Shown in pieces: positions 33,527 to 41,827 of a DNA stretch of 64,000 nt. How positions within the stretch are numbered: position 1 is the stretch's first letter; each line of letters starts with the position of its first letter. The stretch comes from Chloroflexota bacterium. GTDB taxonomy: Bacteria > Chloroflexota > Anaerolineae > Anaerolineales > Villigracilaceae. The position numbers were made by a program, and so were the translations under genes. The notes under the pieces were generated by a model that saw only the letters and a list, made by a program, of their open reading frames with translations, searched no databases and was not told the origin of the DNA. The stretch is from assembly GCA_016219545.1 (NCBI GenBank), contig JACRMH010000062.1:124001-188000 (forward strand). Direction: 5' to 3'.

Positions 33527-34483
33527 TTACACCTCAATATCTGCGATACGCATCATGATAAAGTAACTGGACCCAATTAAACCAAGAACGACACAAATAA
33601 TAATGCCAGTACATAAGGGTCCACCTTGCGTTATGGACATCAGATATTCCGGGTTGAGAAACCATAAAATTAGAGTCAGCCCAAAGGGGATCAGGGAAAG
33701 AATGCTTCCAGAGGTACGCACCTGTGAGGTAAGCACTCGTATTTCTCCCTTGATGCGGACACGTTCACGAATGGTGAAGGAAATACTATCCAAAATTTCA
33801 GAAAGATTGCCGCCAACCTCGCGTTGAACGTTGATCGCAGTGATCACAAAGTCCAAGTCAGGGCTGGGGATGCGGCGCAGGAGATTATCCAGAGCAGCTT
33901 CCATGGAAATACCGATCTGCATTTCCTGTACCACGCGGCGAAACTCATCGCAAATCGGTGAAGGTAATTCCTTGCTGATGGATTCCATGGCCTGCATGGT
34001 GGAGTAACCTGCACGAAGTCCATTGACCATTAGGTTAAGCATATCGGCTAATTGATCATTAAATTTTTGAAGGCGTATTTTTTGCTGGCGCCTTACATAA
34101 AAGGATGGAGCAAAGGCACCAATCACTGCCCCGATCAGGGCGGAAATCATATACCTATTTCCGAGGAACCACGATAATAAAGCGCCAAGAATTATGCTGA
34201 TTCCAATCAATGCAAAATATTCAGCCACCTTAAATTTCAGGTCTGCCCGGGCAAGATCGCGGGAGATCTTATCTCCCATGGAGGTTCTTTCCACCCGCTT
34301 GGATACCCAATCAGTGATCACCGTATTTTTTACATCACGGTCAACACTGCTCTTATCTTCCTCCAAATATTGATTAAGGCGCTGTTCAACGAGGGAGCGC
34401 TCACTGTTCGAGGAGACCACAAGTCCTATGATCAGCAGAACAATGAGAATCAAGCCACCAATGATAATGATCCAAGAAGTCAT
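33527..34483 (-). CDS. tadB: Tad pilus assembly inner-membrane protein TadB (T2SSF domain)
   Basis: A 318-residue protein with the same plan as TadC: N-terminal segment at about 4-24, a hydrophobic pair at about 90-130, the T2SSF domain (FNDQLADMLNLMVNGLRAGYSTMQAMESISKELPSPICDEFRRVVQEMQIGISMEAALDNL) and two C-terminal membrane segments. TadB and TadC form the membrane platform that the CpaF ATPase acts on. Located between cpaF and tadC. Confidence 0.9.
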   Translation of the reverse strand: MTSWIIIIGGLILIVLLIIGLVVSSNSERSLVEQRLNQYLEEDKSSVDRDVKNTVITDWVSKRVERTSMGDKISRDLARADLKFKVAEYFALIGISIILGALLSWFLGNRYMISALIGAVIGAFAPSFYVRRQQKIRLQKFNDQLADMLNLMVNGLRAGYSTMQAMESISKELPSPICDEFRRVVQEMQIGISMEAALDNLLRRIPSPDLDFVITAINVQREVGGNLSEILDSISFTIRERVRIKGEIRVLTSQVRTSGSILSLIPFGLTLILWFLNPEYLMSITQGGPLCTGIIICVVLGLIGSSYFIMMRIADIEV

Positions 34484-34569
34484 TTTAATCCTTCTAAAAG
34501 TTTGTCGGGTTTAATTTCCTAAAGCAAAACCATATCGAAAAACATGATCCAATAACAAACTCTTCCGCA

Positions 34570-35994
34570 CTAATACCGGCGTCGTTCTCCAATACCAAAG
34601 ATGGAAGGAGGCAATTGGATCCCGGCTGTCTCGATCTTGCTCATGAATTTGGGGCGCAAGCCGGTGGGGCGTGTGTGCCCAATGATCTTGCCATTTTCAA
34701 TGCCCGTTTGCTCAAACACAAAAATATCAGTCATCGTGATCACATCCCCTTCCATGCCGCTTACTTCTGCGATAGTGGTCACTTTACGCGTACCATCGCG
34801 CATACGCTCTACCTGACAGATCACATCCACAGCGCCAGCGATTTGCTCCCGGATCGCGCGAACTGGAAGTTCCATGCCTGCCATCAGGGACATGGTCTCG
34901 ATACGAGCAATGGCGTCGCGCGGGCTATTGGCATGGACGGTTGTCATTGAACCGTCATGACCGGTATTCATGGCTTGTAACATGTCCAGCGCTTCGCCGC
35001 CGCGACACTCTCCCACGATAATTCTCTCGGGGCGCATACGAAGGGCATTCCCAACCAGATCGCGGATGGTAACTTCACCTCGACCCTCAATATTGGGCGG
35101 GCGAGATTCCAGCGTAACAACATGCTCCTGACGCAATTGCAATTCAGCGGCGTTTTCAATTGTCAAAATGCGCTCATCAGACGGGATAAAACTTGAGAGT
35201 ACGTTCAGAAGGGTCGTCTTACCAGAGCCTGTACCACCTGAAATAATAATGTTCAAACGGGCTTCTACACAGGCTTTAAGAAACTGAACCGCTTCATTCG
35301 TGACTGAGCCGAACTGGATCAATTGTTCGATCGAGATCGGATTTCTGGAAAATTTACGGATGGTCAAAACCGGTCCAACCAGGGAGATTGGAGGGATTAC
35401 AGCATTTACGCGGGACCCATCCTGTAAGCGGGCGTCAACATATGGACTTGACTCGTCAATGCGGCGTCCCAATGGAGCAACAATACGATCAATAATGCGC
35501 ATCACGTGCTCATTACTTTCAAAAGTCACAGGGACGCGATGTAGTTTACCTTTGCGTTCAATATAAATATTCTTTGGCCCGTTCACCATGATTTCAGTAA
35601 TCGTGTCATCTTCAAGCAGGGATTGTAACGGTCCAAGCCCAAGGATTTCTGCGGCGATCTGCTCGAACAATCGCGCCCGCTCAGGTCTCGAAAGAACAAT
35701 ATTTTCTTCAGTAAGGATTTGTTCAAACAGTCCCTGGATCGTGCGTCGGACTTCTTCCGTCCTGGAAACATCCATTGACGGATCAATTTCAGCTAGCAGT
35801 TTATTTTGAACGCGGGTTTTTAAATCAAAATACGAACCAGCTTGCGGCGATGTAATCGGGGCACTGACCCGCCTGGCTTGCATTGCCGACAGTCGGGAAG
35901 AATCTCCTTCACCGCCGGGCTTTTGTATGCCTGAAGAGCCGCTGTCCGGCTGCCCGCTACTTTGACCTTGCTCAATACGCCGAAGTAATGACAT
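34570..35994 (-). CDS. cpaF: Tad pilus assembly ATPase CpaF/TadA
   Basis: A 474-residue secretion ATPase. After a disordered N-terminus of about 45 residues comes the N-terminal domain (GPLQSLLEDDTITEIMVNGPKNIYIERKGKL) and the RecA-like core: Walker A IIISGGTGSGKTTLLN (about residue 253), Asp box ILTIENAAELQL, Walker B MRPERIIVGECRGGEALDML, and His box MNTGHDGSMTTVHANS. It powers polymerisation and retraction of the Tad pilus. It is 12 bases downstream of cpaE and upstream of tadB. Confidence 0.94.
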   Translation of the reverse strand: MSLLRRIEQGQSSGQPDSGSSGIQKPGGEGDSSRLSAMQARRVSAPITSPQAGSYFDLKTRVQNKLLAEIDPSMDVSRTEEVRRTIQGLFEQILTEENIVLSRPERARLFEQIAAEILGLGPLQSLLEDDTITEIMVNGPKNIYIERKGKLHRVPVTFESNEHVMRIIDRIVAPLGRRIDESSPYVDARLQDGSRVNAVIPPISLVGPVLTIRKFSRNPISIEQLIQFGSVTNEAVQFLKACVEARLNIIISGGTGSGKTTLLNVLSSFIPSDERILTIENAAELQLRQEHVVTLESRPPNIEGRGEVTIRDLVGNALRMRPERIIVGECRGGEALDMLQAMNTGHDGSMTTVHANSPRDAIARIETMSLMAGMELPVRAIREQIAGAVDVICQVERMRDGTRKVTTIAEVSGMEGDVITMTDIFVFEQTGIENGKIIGHTRPTGLRPKFMSKIETAGIQLPPSIFGIGERRRY

Positions 35995-36005
35995 GGAAAA
36001 ACTCC

Positions 36006-37244
36006 TTATCGCTTAATGGGCGCTTCATGATCAGATTCCAATAAAGTCAAGCGTGCGCGAACCGCCTCAGCCAGTGAAAGAATTCCTCTTCCCACAGGTT
36101 GAGATTTATTATCCAGCATGAAGGGAATTCCCCGGTTGACCGCCTTATTAACAACTTTTTCATCAAGCGGAATCGTACAAGATACTTCGAATTTGAGGTT
36201 TTCGCCAACCCGCTCCGGGGTAATGGCAAGTTTGCCATCGTAACGATTCATAGCGAACACAATTCGCGCCTTATCGATGCCCATTGTTTGCAGTAGATCG
36301 AGAAATAACCGGGCGTTCTTTATGGAAGGTATTTCCTGTGTGGTCAAAAGGACCATTACATCACTCACATCAATGGTTGAGAGGACCACATCTGTCAAAA
36401 TGGATGAGGTGTCAACAACGACGTAGGAGTACATTCGCTGTAAAAACTCCAACACCTTTGCGAACTGATCGGCAGAAACCTTCTCCGCCATCTCCGGACG
36501 TTGCGGCGCGGCAAGAATACGCAAACCCGATGCTTCGTGCTTGATCAAGATCTCTTCCACAACATCAACGTCAAGTTCATTAACACGGGGAGCGAGTTCA
36601 AGGATCGTATTCTTGCCCTGTTCATTGACAAAAACAGCAACATCCCCAAATTGCAGATTCGCATCCACCAACACGGTACGAGTATCTTCATTATTCAATG
36701 CAACTGCTAAATTAACAGCAACAGTTGTGCATCCCGTTCCGCCCTTTGGACTATACACTGCCACAATCTTGCCCTTTGATACTGGCGCGAAATTTGCCAA
36801 TGAAACCGGGATGCCTGCATTAGAGGTGATATTACGTTGTTGGGCACCTTTGATACGTTCTGCATGTGCCATCTCACCGGCACGACGTACGGCAGAAATC
36901 AACTCATCTCCGGTTGGAGGCTTCGTTAGAAAATCACGTGCGCCGGCAAGCATTGCCCGTCGCATATAGTTTTGGTCGCCTTGCACAGACAAAATCACTA
37001 CCTGGATGTGAGGTGATTTTTGATGGATCACTTCGGTGGCAGCAATGCCATCAATATCGGGCATATTGATGTCCATTAATATAACATCCGGGTCAAGTTC
37101 TTGCGCCAGTTGAATTCCTTCCTTGCCGGAGCGCGCGGTGCCTGTCACTTCTACATCTGACTCGAATTGTAGTAGTTTGCGAACATTCTCGCGCGTTTCA
37201 GCAATATCGTCAACAATGAGAACCCGAATTTTATCTAAAGCCAT
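36006..37244 (-). CDS. cpaE: CpaE/TadZ-like pilus localisation protein with intact receiver domain
   Basis: A 412-residue protein. Residues about 1-125 form a response-regulator receiver with all phosphorylation residues: acidic pair IVDDI, Asp in VILMDINMPDIDG (about residue 55), Thr/Ser in VILSVQ and Lys in FLTKPP. Residues about 155-400 are a MinD/ParA-like ATPase with a deviant Walker A, YSPKGGTGCTTVAVNLA (about 165). TadZ/CpaE places the Tad machine at a cell site. Many TadZ receivers are degenerate, so an intact one suggests phosphorylation control, perhaps by the nearby histidine kinase (inference). Confidence 0.9.
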   Translation of the reverse strand: MALDKIRVLIVDDIAETRENVRKLLQFESDVEVTGTARSGKEGIQLAQELDPDVILMDINMPDIDGIAATEVIHQKSPHIQVVILSVQGDQNYMRRAMLAGARDFLTKPPTGDELISAVRRAGEMAHAERIKGAQQRNITSNAGIPVSLANFAPVSKGKIVAVYSPKGGTGCTTVAVNLAVALNNEDTRTVLVDANLQFGDVAVFVNEQGKNTILELAPRVNELDVDVVEEILIKHEASGLRILAAPQRPEMAEKVSADQFAKVLEFLQRMYSYVVVDTSSILTDVVLSTIDVSDVMVLLTTQEIPSIKNARLFLDLLQTMGIDKARIVFAMNRYDGKLAITPERVGENLKFEVSCTIPLDEKVVNKAVNRGIPFMLDNKSQPVGRGILSLAEAVRARLTLLESDHEAPIKR

Positions 37245-37321
37245 ATTAAGTTACATCCAGTTTAAGCAGTTTAATAAATTAAGTAATTTGTTAGTTTCTA
37301 TACCCAAATGCAAAGATCGGT

Positions 37322-38425
37322 TTATGGGGTTGCCGGCGCTGGCACTTTATCATTTGGTAATGATGGGGCTATTAGAATACCCAAGGCCGGCTGCATGGCA
37401 TACGGAAGTTTTGCAGGGACTGGAATATTGTATTGACTAAGCAAGAACTGCAAGGTTGATGCCTCAGTCGCCTGACGGGCCTGATCGGTCGGGTTGCGAA
37501 GCGTCATCGATATCTGAGCGTTTGTATACATTAAATACGTCAAGGTGATTGAATCTTGCGGAGAAACGATCAAGGTCACAATGTCAGGCGCAGCCGGGGC
37601 CGGGGCATTGGGATCTGTCGCTGTTGCTGCAGCATTGGGGTCCGCCGCTGCAGGTGTTGCGGAACTCAACGGGAAATTTCCCAATTTCAACACAACTGCA
37701 TCCTGAAGCAACATCTGGCAAACCATTCGAGGACGTTGACCCGCCTGGTCGGCAATATTATTAGGAACAATATAAAATGGTTGTTGGGATCCAAGAGATG
37801 GATCTAATTCCAATCTTCCTTGCGGTGAGCCGCCTGCAGTCGCCCCCACAGTAAGTGCTGGCAAAGCATCTGGAAGGAAACCGGTGCCGGTTAAACCTGC
37901 GACCAGGTTGGGAAGAACGGTTTGAAACGCAGGATCTACATCTACGAAGAGGAAACAAGCATTCAAGTTTACATGTGCGCCATCAGTGATCGCATATCCT
38001 GAAACAGCCAAGCGGCTAATGGGCAAAGACATGGCGGTCATACCAGCGGGAATCGATGACGCCCACACCGGGCCTGAGATCGCCACTGCATTCGAGGCAT
38101 CCCCCACCATTGATGCAGTAATCACAACCCCCTGGTCAAGTTGATATTTAGCCACCTTATTAAGAAGATTTGCCAACTTATCCTGAGTGAACATCACCTC
38201 ATTTAATGAATCTTGAGGAACTGTTATTGTGTCAAGAACTTCCTGGGTGATCTTGCCTCCCTGTGGAATGTTTTGACCTGCAATATATACTTCCACAAAA
38301 GTCGTTTGCGGTTGTTGCCCCCCCTGTGTCGATGTGCCTAGAAATTGGCGGATAGCAACATATCCAACCCCAATGGCAATAATGATGATCAGAATTACAA
38401 TAATCATGGTTCGTCCGCGTCGCAT
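37322..38425 (-). CDS. cpaB: Tad pilus assembly protein CpaB/RcpC
   Basis: A 367-residue protein with an N-terminal membrane anchor (about 6-26, MIIVILIIIIAIGVGYVAI), an SAF domain (VYIAGQNIPQGGKITQEVLDTITVP, then YQLDQGVVITASMVG) and the RcpC/CpaB domain with AVSGYAITDGAHVNLNACFLFVD and VTLIVSPQDSITLTYLMYTNAQISMTLRN. Ala/Pro-rich low-complexity stretches fill the middle and the C-terminus. It is the first gene of the visible tad operon; no secretin, pilin or prepilin peptidase is in the window. A GAGAGGAG box precedes ATG. Confidence 0.88.
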   Translation of the reverse strand: MRRGRTMIIVILIIIIAIGVGYVAIRQFLGTSTQGGQQPQTTFVEVYIAGQNIPQGGKITQEVLDTITVPQDSLNEVMFTQDKLANLLNKVAKYQLDQGVVITASMVGDASNAVAISGPVWASSIPAGMTAMSLPISRLAVSGYAITDGAHVNLNACFLFVDVDPAFQTVLPNLVAGLTGTGFLPDALPALTVGATAGGSPQGRLELDPSLGSQQPFYIVPNNIADQAGQRPRMVCQMLLQDAVVLKLGNFPLSSATPAAADPNAAATATDPNAPAPAAPDIVTLIVSPQDSITLTYLMYTNAQISMTLRNPTDQARQATEASTLQFLLSQYNIPVPAKLPYAMQPALGILIAPSLPNDKVPAPATP

Positions 38426-38576
38426 AGCTGTCTCCTCTCATCGAGATCGTTATTAGGAATATTTTATAACAATGCCATTATACAAGAAAAACGGCAAAAA
38501 CATAATCAACCATCTTGACTATTGAATAAATAAAATATACCACCGTTTTTATCGAATTATTTCATTTTTTAAAGCA

Positions 38577-39572
38577 CTAACCCTTTGCAGGAACCGTAAA
38601 GGATATCCTTGCGCCAGAACCGGCTGCGCTGTCAATCTCAAATCCACCGCCAAGCATTTCGGCCCGCTCCCTAATAAGCTTTAAGCCCAAATTCGAAGCA
38701 TCCTTCAGCGTTTCAGGATCAAACCCCTTGCCATTATCATCCACGCTAACCCTGATAATATCAGCGCCCATATCAACCTGGACTTTAACCATCGTAGCCT
38801 GGCTATGGCGGGATGCGTTCCCGAGCAATTCCTGAACTGCTCGAAAGACCATGACTTCCAAATAAGGCTCTAAACGGCGCTCGGTCCCGGTGACGGTCAA
38901 GCTGACCTCAAGCCCAGACTGTTCCTTAAATGCTTCAGAGTATTTCTTCAAAGTCGGGACCAAACCAAGATCATCCAGCATCATCGGGCGCAATTCAAAA
39001 ATAAAACCGCGGACTTTTTGAAAAGTGGTCATCGCGGATGTTTTCAGGTTTCCCAATTCATCCTTCGCCTGCGCGGGGTCAATATCGAGCAGACGCATTG
39101 CGATTTCAGTTTGTAAAATAAAATTGGAAAGAGCCTGCGCAGGGCCATCATGCATCTGGCGGGACAGCCGTTGACGTTCCGCTTCCTGTGCATTGACGAT
39201 CATTTCGATCCCAGCCATTTGGCTTTTTCCAGTGCCTGCTGATACGGAAGAACCTGATGCCTCGGACGCACCCGATACCAAATTTTCCAAAACCGCCTTG
39301 TACTTCTCCAGGTGACCTTTATCGTTTTGAAGCTTCTCCAACTGCCCGCGCATTACAAAAAGTCTCTGCTGGGCATCCAGAGCGGAATCATAAGCCATTT
39401 TGAGTTCACTGATCTCAACATCTTTTTTTTGCACCTGCTGAAGATGTGAAGAGATTGCCGCGTTTCGCTGTGTTATTTTGTTAAGCTCCCCCCGACTCTG
39501 CTCGGTCATTAAGGTCACTTCCCTCAAAGCGCGTTGTGTTTCTTCCAGTTCGTTTTGATAGTCGGTTGCCAT
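38577..39572 (-). CDS. Soluble sensor histidine kinase (NarL/DegS-type, HisKA_3)
   Basis: A 331-residue protein without membrane segments. Residues 1-110 are a long coiled coil (ETQRALREVTLMTEQSRGELNKI...). The phospho-acceptor His is in RQRLSRQMHDGPAQALSNF (about residue 140, HisKA_3 type). The ATPase domain shows LLGNASRHSQ (N box), VDDNGKGFD (G1) and GLKLIRERAEMLGG (G2). It is four bases downstream of the response regulator gene, so the two form a two-component pair. The coiled coil replaces an input domain, as in DegS-like cytosolic sensors. Confidence 0.9.
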   Translation of the reverse strand: MATDYQNELEETQRALREVTLMTEQSRGELNKITQRNAAISSHLQQVQKKDVEISELKMAYDSALDAQQRLFVMRGQLEKLQNDKGHLEKYKAVLENLVSGASEASGSSVSAGTGKSQMAGIEMIVNAQEAERQRLSRQMHDGPAQALSNFILQTEIAMRLLDIDPAQAKDELGNLKTSAMTTFQKVRGFIFELRPMMLDDLGLVPTLKKYSEAFKEQSGLEVSLTVTGTERRLEPYLEVMVFRAVQELLGNASRHSQATMVKVQVDMGADIIRVSVDDNGKGFDPETLKDASNLGLKLIRERAEMLGGGFEIDSAAGSGARISFTVPAKG

Positions 39573-39576
39573 AAGG

Positions 39577-40278
39577 TTACTCCATATTATGAATATCAGC
39601 GTCCTTGAGGGTCACCCAGCCTCGTTTCAAAGCATAAACAACCGCCTGTGTTCGGTCTTCAACACCGAATTTTCTCAATACGGCGGTCACATGATTCTTG
39701 ACGGTCTGATGGCTGATACCAAGCCGTGACGCGATCTCTTTATTACTCAGTCCTCGTACTACACATCCAAGCACTTCCATTTCCCGTTCAGAAAGTGGAT
39801 GATACGGGGTGCCAGGCTCACTATAGGAGCGGCGCGATCCTTCCATTTTGCTCTCCACCCAGAGTTCCAGTTCGCGTTTTGTAAATATATTGCCTGCAAA
39901 AACATAATTACCCTGTGCAACCTCGCGGATGATACGGGATAGGTTTTGCGGTTCGATGTCCTTGGAGCAGTATCCATACGCCCCGGCAATCGCCGCATGA
40001 ATGGACTGCTCAACATCATCATAACCGGTCATGAGGATAATTCGGGTTGGCAGCCTCTCCTGAAACACTTGACGGGTGATCTGCTGTCCATTCAAACCGG
40101 GTAAATGTACATCCAACACCGAGATTGTTGGTTTTTTGGTACGGATCAACTCCAAGGCTTCATCCCCAGTTGCAGACTGGGCAATGATTTGCATATCCGG
40201 TTCCAGAGATAAGGCATCCACGACCCCCTGTCGAAACAAGGGGTGATCGTCAACGATCAACAAAGTTATTTGATTCAT
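39577..40278 (-). CDS. NarL/LuxR-family response regulator
   Basis: A 233-residue regulator. The receiver (about 1-120) has LLIVDDHPLFRQG, phospho-Asp in ISVLDVHLPGLNG (about residue 54) and Lys in YCSKDIEP. The C-terminal LuxR helix-turn-helix spans about 155-220 (PLSEREMEVLGCVVRGLSNKEIASRLGISHQTVKNHVTAVLRKFGV). ATG 40278 is chosen with a GGATTGGG stretch upstream; a GTG nine codons earlier has no clear ribosome-binding site. It is paired with the histidine kinase downstream and lies next to the tad operon. Confidence 0.9.
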   Translation of the reverse strand: MNQITLLIVDDHPLFRQGVVDALSLEPDMQIIAQSATGDEALELIRTKKPTISVLDVHLPGLNGQQITRQVFQERLPTRIILMTGYDDVEQSIHAAIAGAYGYCSKDIEPQNLSRIIREVAQGNYVFAGNIFTKRELELWVESKMEGSRRSYSEPGTPYHPLSEREMEVLGCVVRGLSNKEIASRLGISHQTVKNHVTAVLRKFGVEDRTQAVVYALKRGWVTLKDADIHNME

Positions 40279-40324
40279 CCCAATCCAATTCTTTTTTTCA
40301 ATCACTTTTTTCTATTTTAACCCA

Positions 40325-41827
40325 TTAAGGACTTTTCCACCGATATACAGCCATGTTTTTCTCACCCATTGAAAGCGTAATGGGGCTGTTCGTTATAAAA
40401 ATAATTTCGGTATTCCCAGTCAAAAGCGGATAAAAATCAGGGAAAGCGATCAAATAATTTGCCCGACGCTGATCTAGATAATTCGCGAGTTGCGGCTCAT
40501 CTCGAATAAATGGTATGACATCCGGTGAGATCAATCCCGCGAGGTCTATCAATTCATGATCATCAAAATAGCCCAGCGCGCCGATGTCGTGCGCCGCGAT
40601 CACTGAATCTTGCGGAAGGTTGACAGCTGCCCATTTGGCAGTTACAACCATTTCGCTTTCGATCACAGCTACATCCTGTGCATAGGTTTGAGCGCCAAGA
40701 AAAATGAAACCAAGAATGAGCATGGCCGCGCTGGCACGCCAGATGAATTGCGCAACCCAATGATAACGAGCGAACATCTTTCCAGCATCGAATTCAACAA
40801 AAGCAAGTAAACCAAATAAAAATAATATCGGCATGGCGGGCATGAGATAACGTCCGTGTTGATAAACGGGAAGGCGTGAAATGTAGAGGATCAAATAGCC
40901 TGCGCACCAAATAAACGCAGAAAGGCTTGCCCACATTTTTTGTTTGATGGACTTCACCAGCCAGGCGATGATGCCGGGAAGCAAAACGAGGCTCGGTCCA
41001 ACCAATAATTGCAGGCCCATTTGTCCCAATCTTTCAAGGATGGGCTCTGATTGCCAAAGTGCATATTCAGCCTGCTTGGCATAAAACGTGTTTGGCATGG
41101 GCGTGCCGCCAATGGCAAGATTAAATAATAGATATGGGACAAAGAGAGAGCCGAAGCCAATGAAGTAACGCAACATTGAAGTTAAGCGTGAACGTGTATC
41201 CTGTTCGGTTAGCAGGATTGTCATCAGGACGGGACCGAGGAGAGTCAAACCGTCGGGGCGTACCCAGGCTGATAGACCAGTCAGCAGGCCGAGGGTTAGG
41301 GTACGAGGCGATTTTGTCATCAACAAAACAAGGACAGTTGTGACAATTAATCCGTGAAGCAAAGTCTCCATACCAGACATGGCCGCCCATGCGAAATGCC
41401 ACTCGAAGGCGATGAAGATCCCAGCCCACGGAAATCGCGGGCGATAGGTTTCCACTAAGCTGCGGACAGCCCATTCACATAAAACAGATAATGCAAAAAG
41501 GGTGACTGCGCCGAGAAGATAGGTCCAGATGTAGGGCGAGAGGCGAAGTAAAAAACCGAGTGCAAGTAATGCCGACCAAAGCGGCGAAGTTGAACCAGCA
41601 GAGAGGATGCCGGGGCGGAACGCCCACTCCCCTCGCAAGGCAAGGTTGCGCGCATAGGTTTGATGTATCCATGAGTCGTCGAGGGGAAAACCGATCGCAT
41701 ACGTGAATTGACTCGTGAGCAAATAGATGATGGCGATCAACATCACTGCACCAGCGATGATGTAAAGATCGCGCGGAAAAATTTTATTGGGTTTCAAGTT
41801 TGAAGATGCGCGATCCATCGATTTCAC
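40325..41827 (-). CDS. Polytopic membrane glycosyltransferase-like protein (GT-C fold)
   Basis: A 500-residue protein with about ten membrane segments. The first extracytoplasmic loop has FPLDDSWIHQTYARNLALRGEWAFRPG, the Asp-Asp motif of GT-C glycosyltransferases that use polyprenyl-phosphate sugars. A soluble C-terminal domain (about 395-500, AAHDIGALGYFDDHELIDLAGLISPD) is common in this group. It overlaps the preceding gene by 44 bases, or 35 if it starts at the second Met. The sugar and acceptor are unknown. Confidence 0.75.
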   Translation of the reverse strand: MKSMDRASSNLKPNKIFPRDLYIIAGAVMLIAIIYLLTSQFTYAIGFPLDDSWIHQTYARNLALRGEWAFRPGILSAGSTSPLWSALLALGFLLRLSPYIWTYLLGAVTLFALSVLCEWAVRSLVETYRPRFPWAGIFIAFEWHFAWAAMSGMETLLHGLIVTTVLVLLMTKSPRTLTLGLLTGLSAWVRPDGLTLLGPVLMTILLTEQDTRSRLTSMLRYFIGFGSLFVPYLLFNLAIGGTPMPNTFYAKQAEYALWQSEPILERLGQMGLQLLVGPSLVLLPGIIAWLVKSIKQKMWASLSAFIWCAGYLILYISRLPVYQHGRYLMPAMPILFLFGLLAFVEFDAGKMFARYHWVAQFIWRASAAMLILGFIFLGAQTYAQDVAVIESEMVVTAKWAAVNLPQDSVIAAHDIGALGYFDDHELIDLAGLISPDVIPFIRDEPQLANYLDQRRANYLIAFPDFYPLLTGNTEIIFITNSPITLSMGEKNMAVYRWKSP

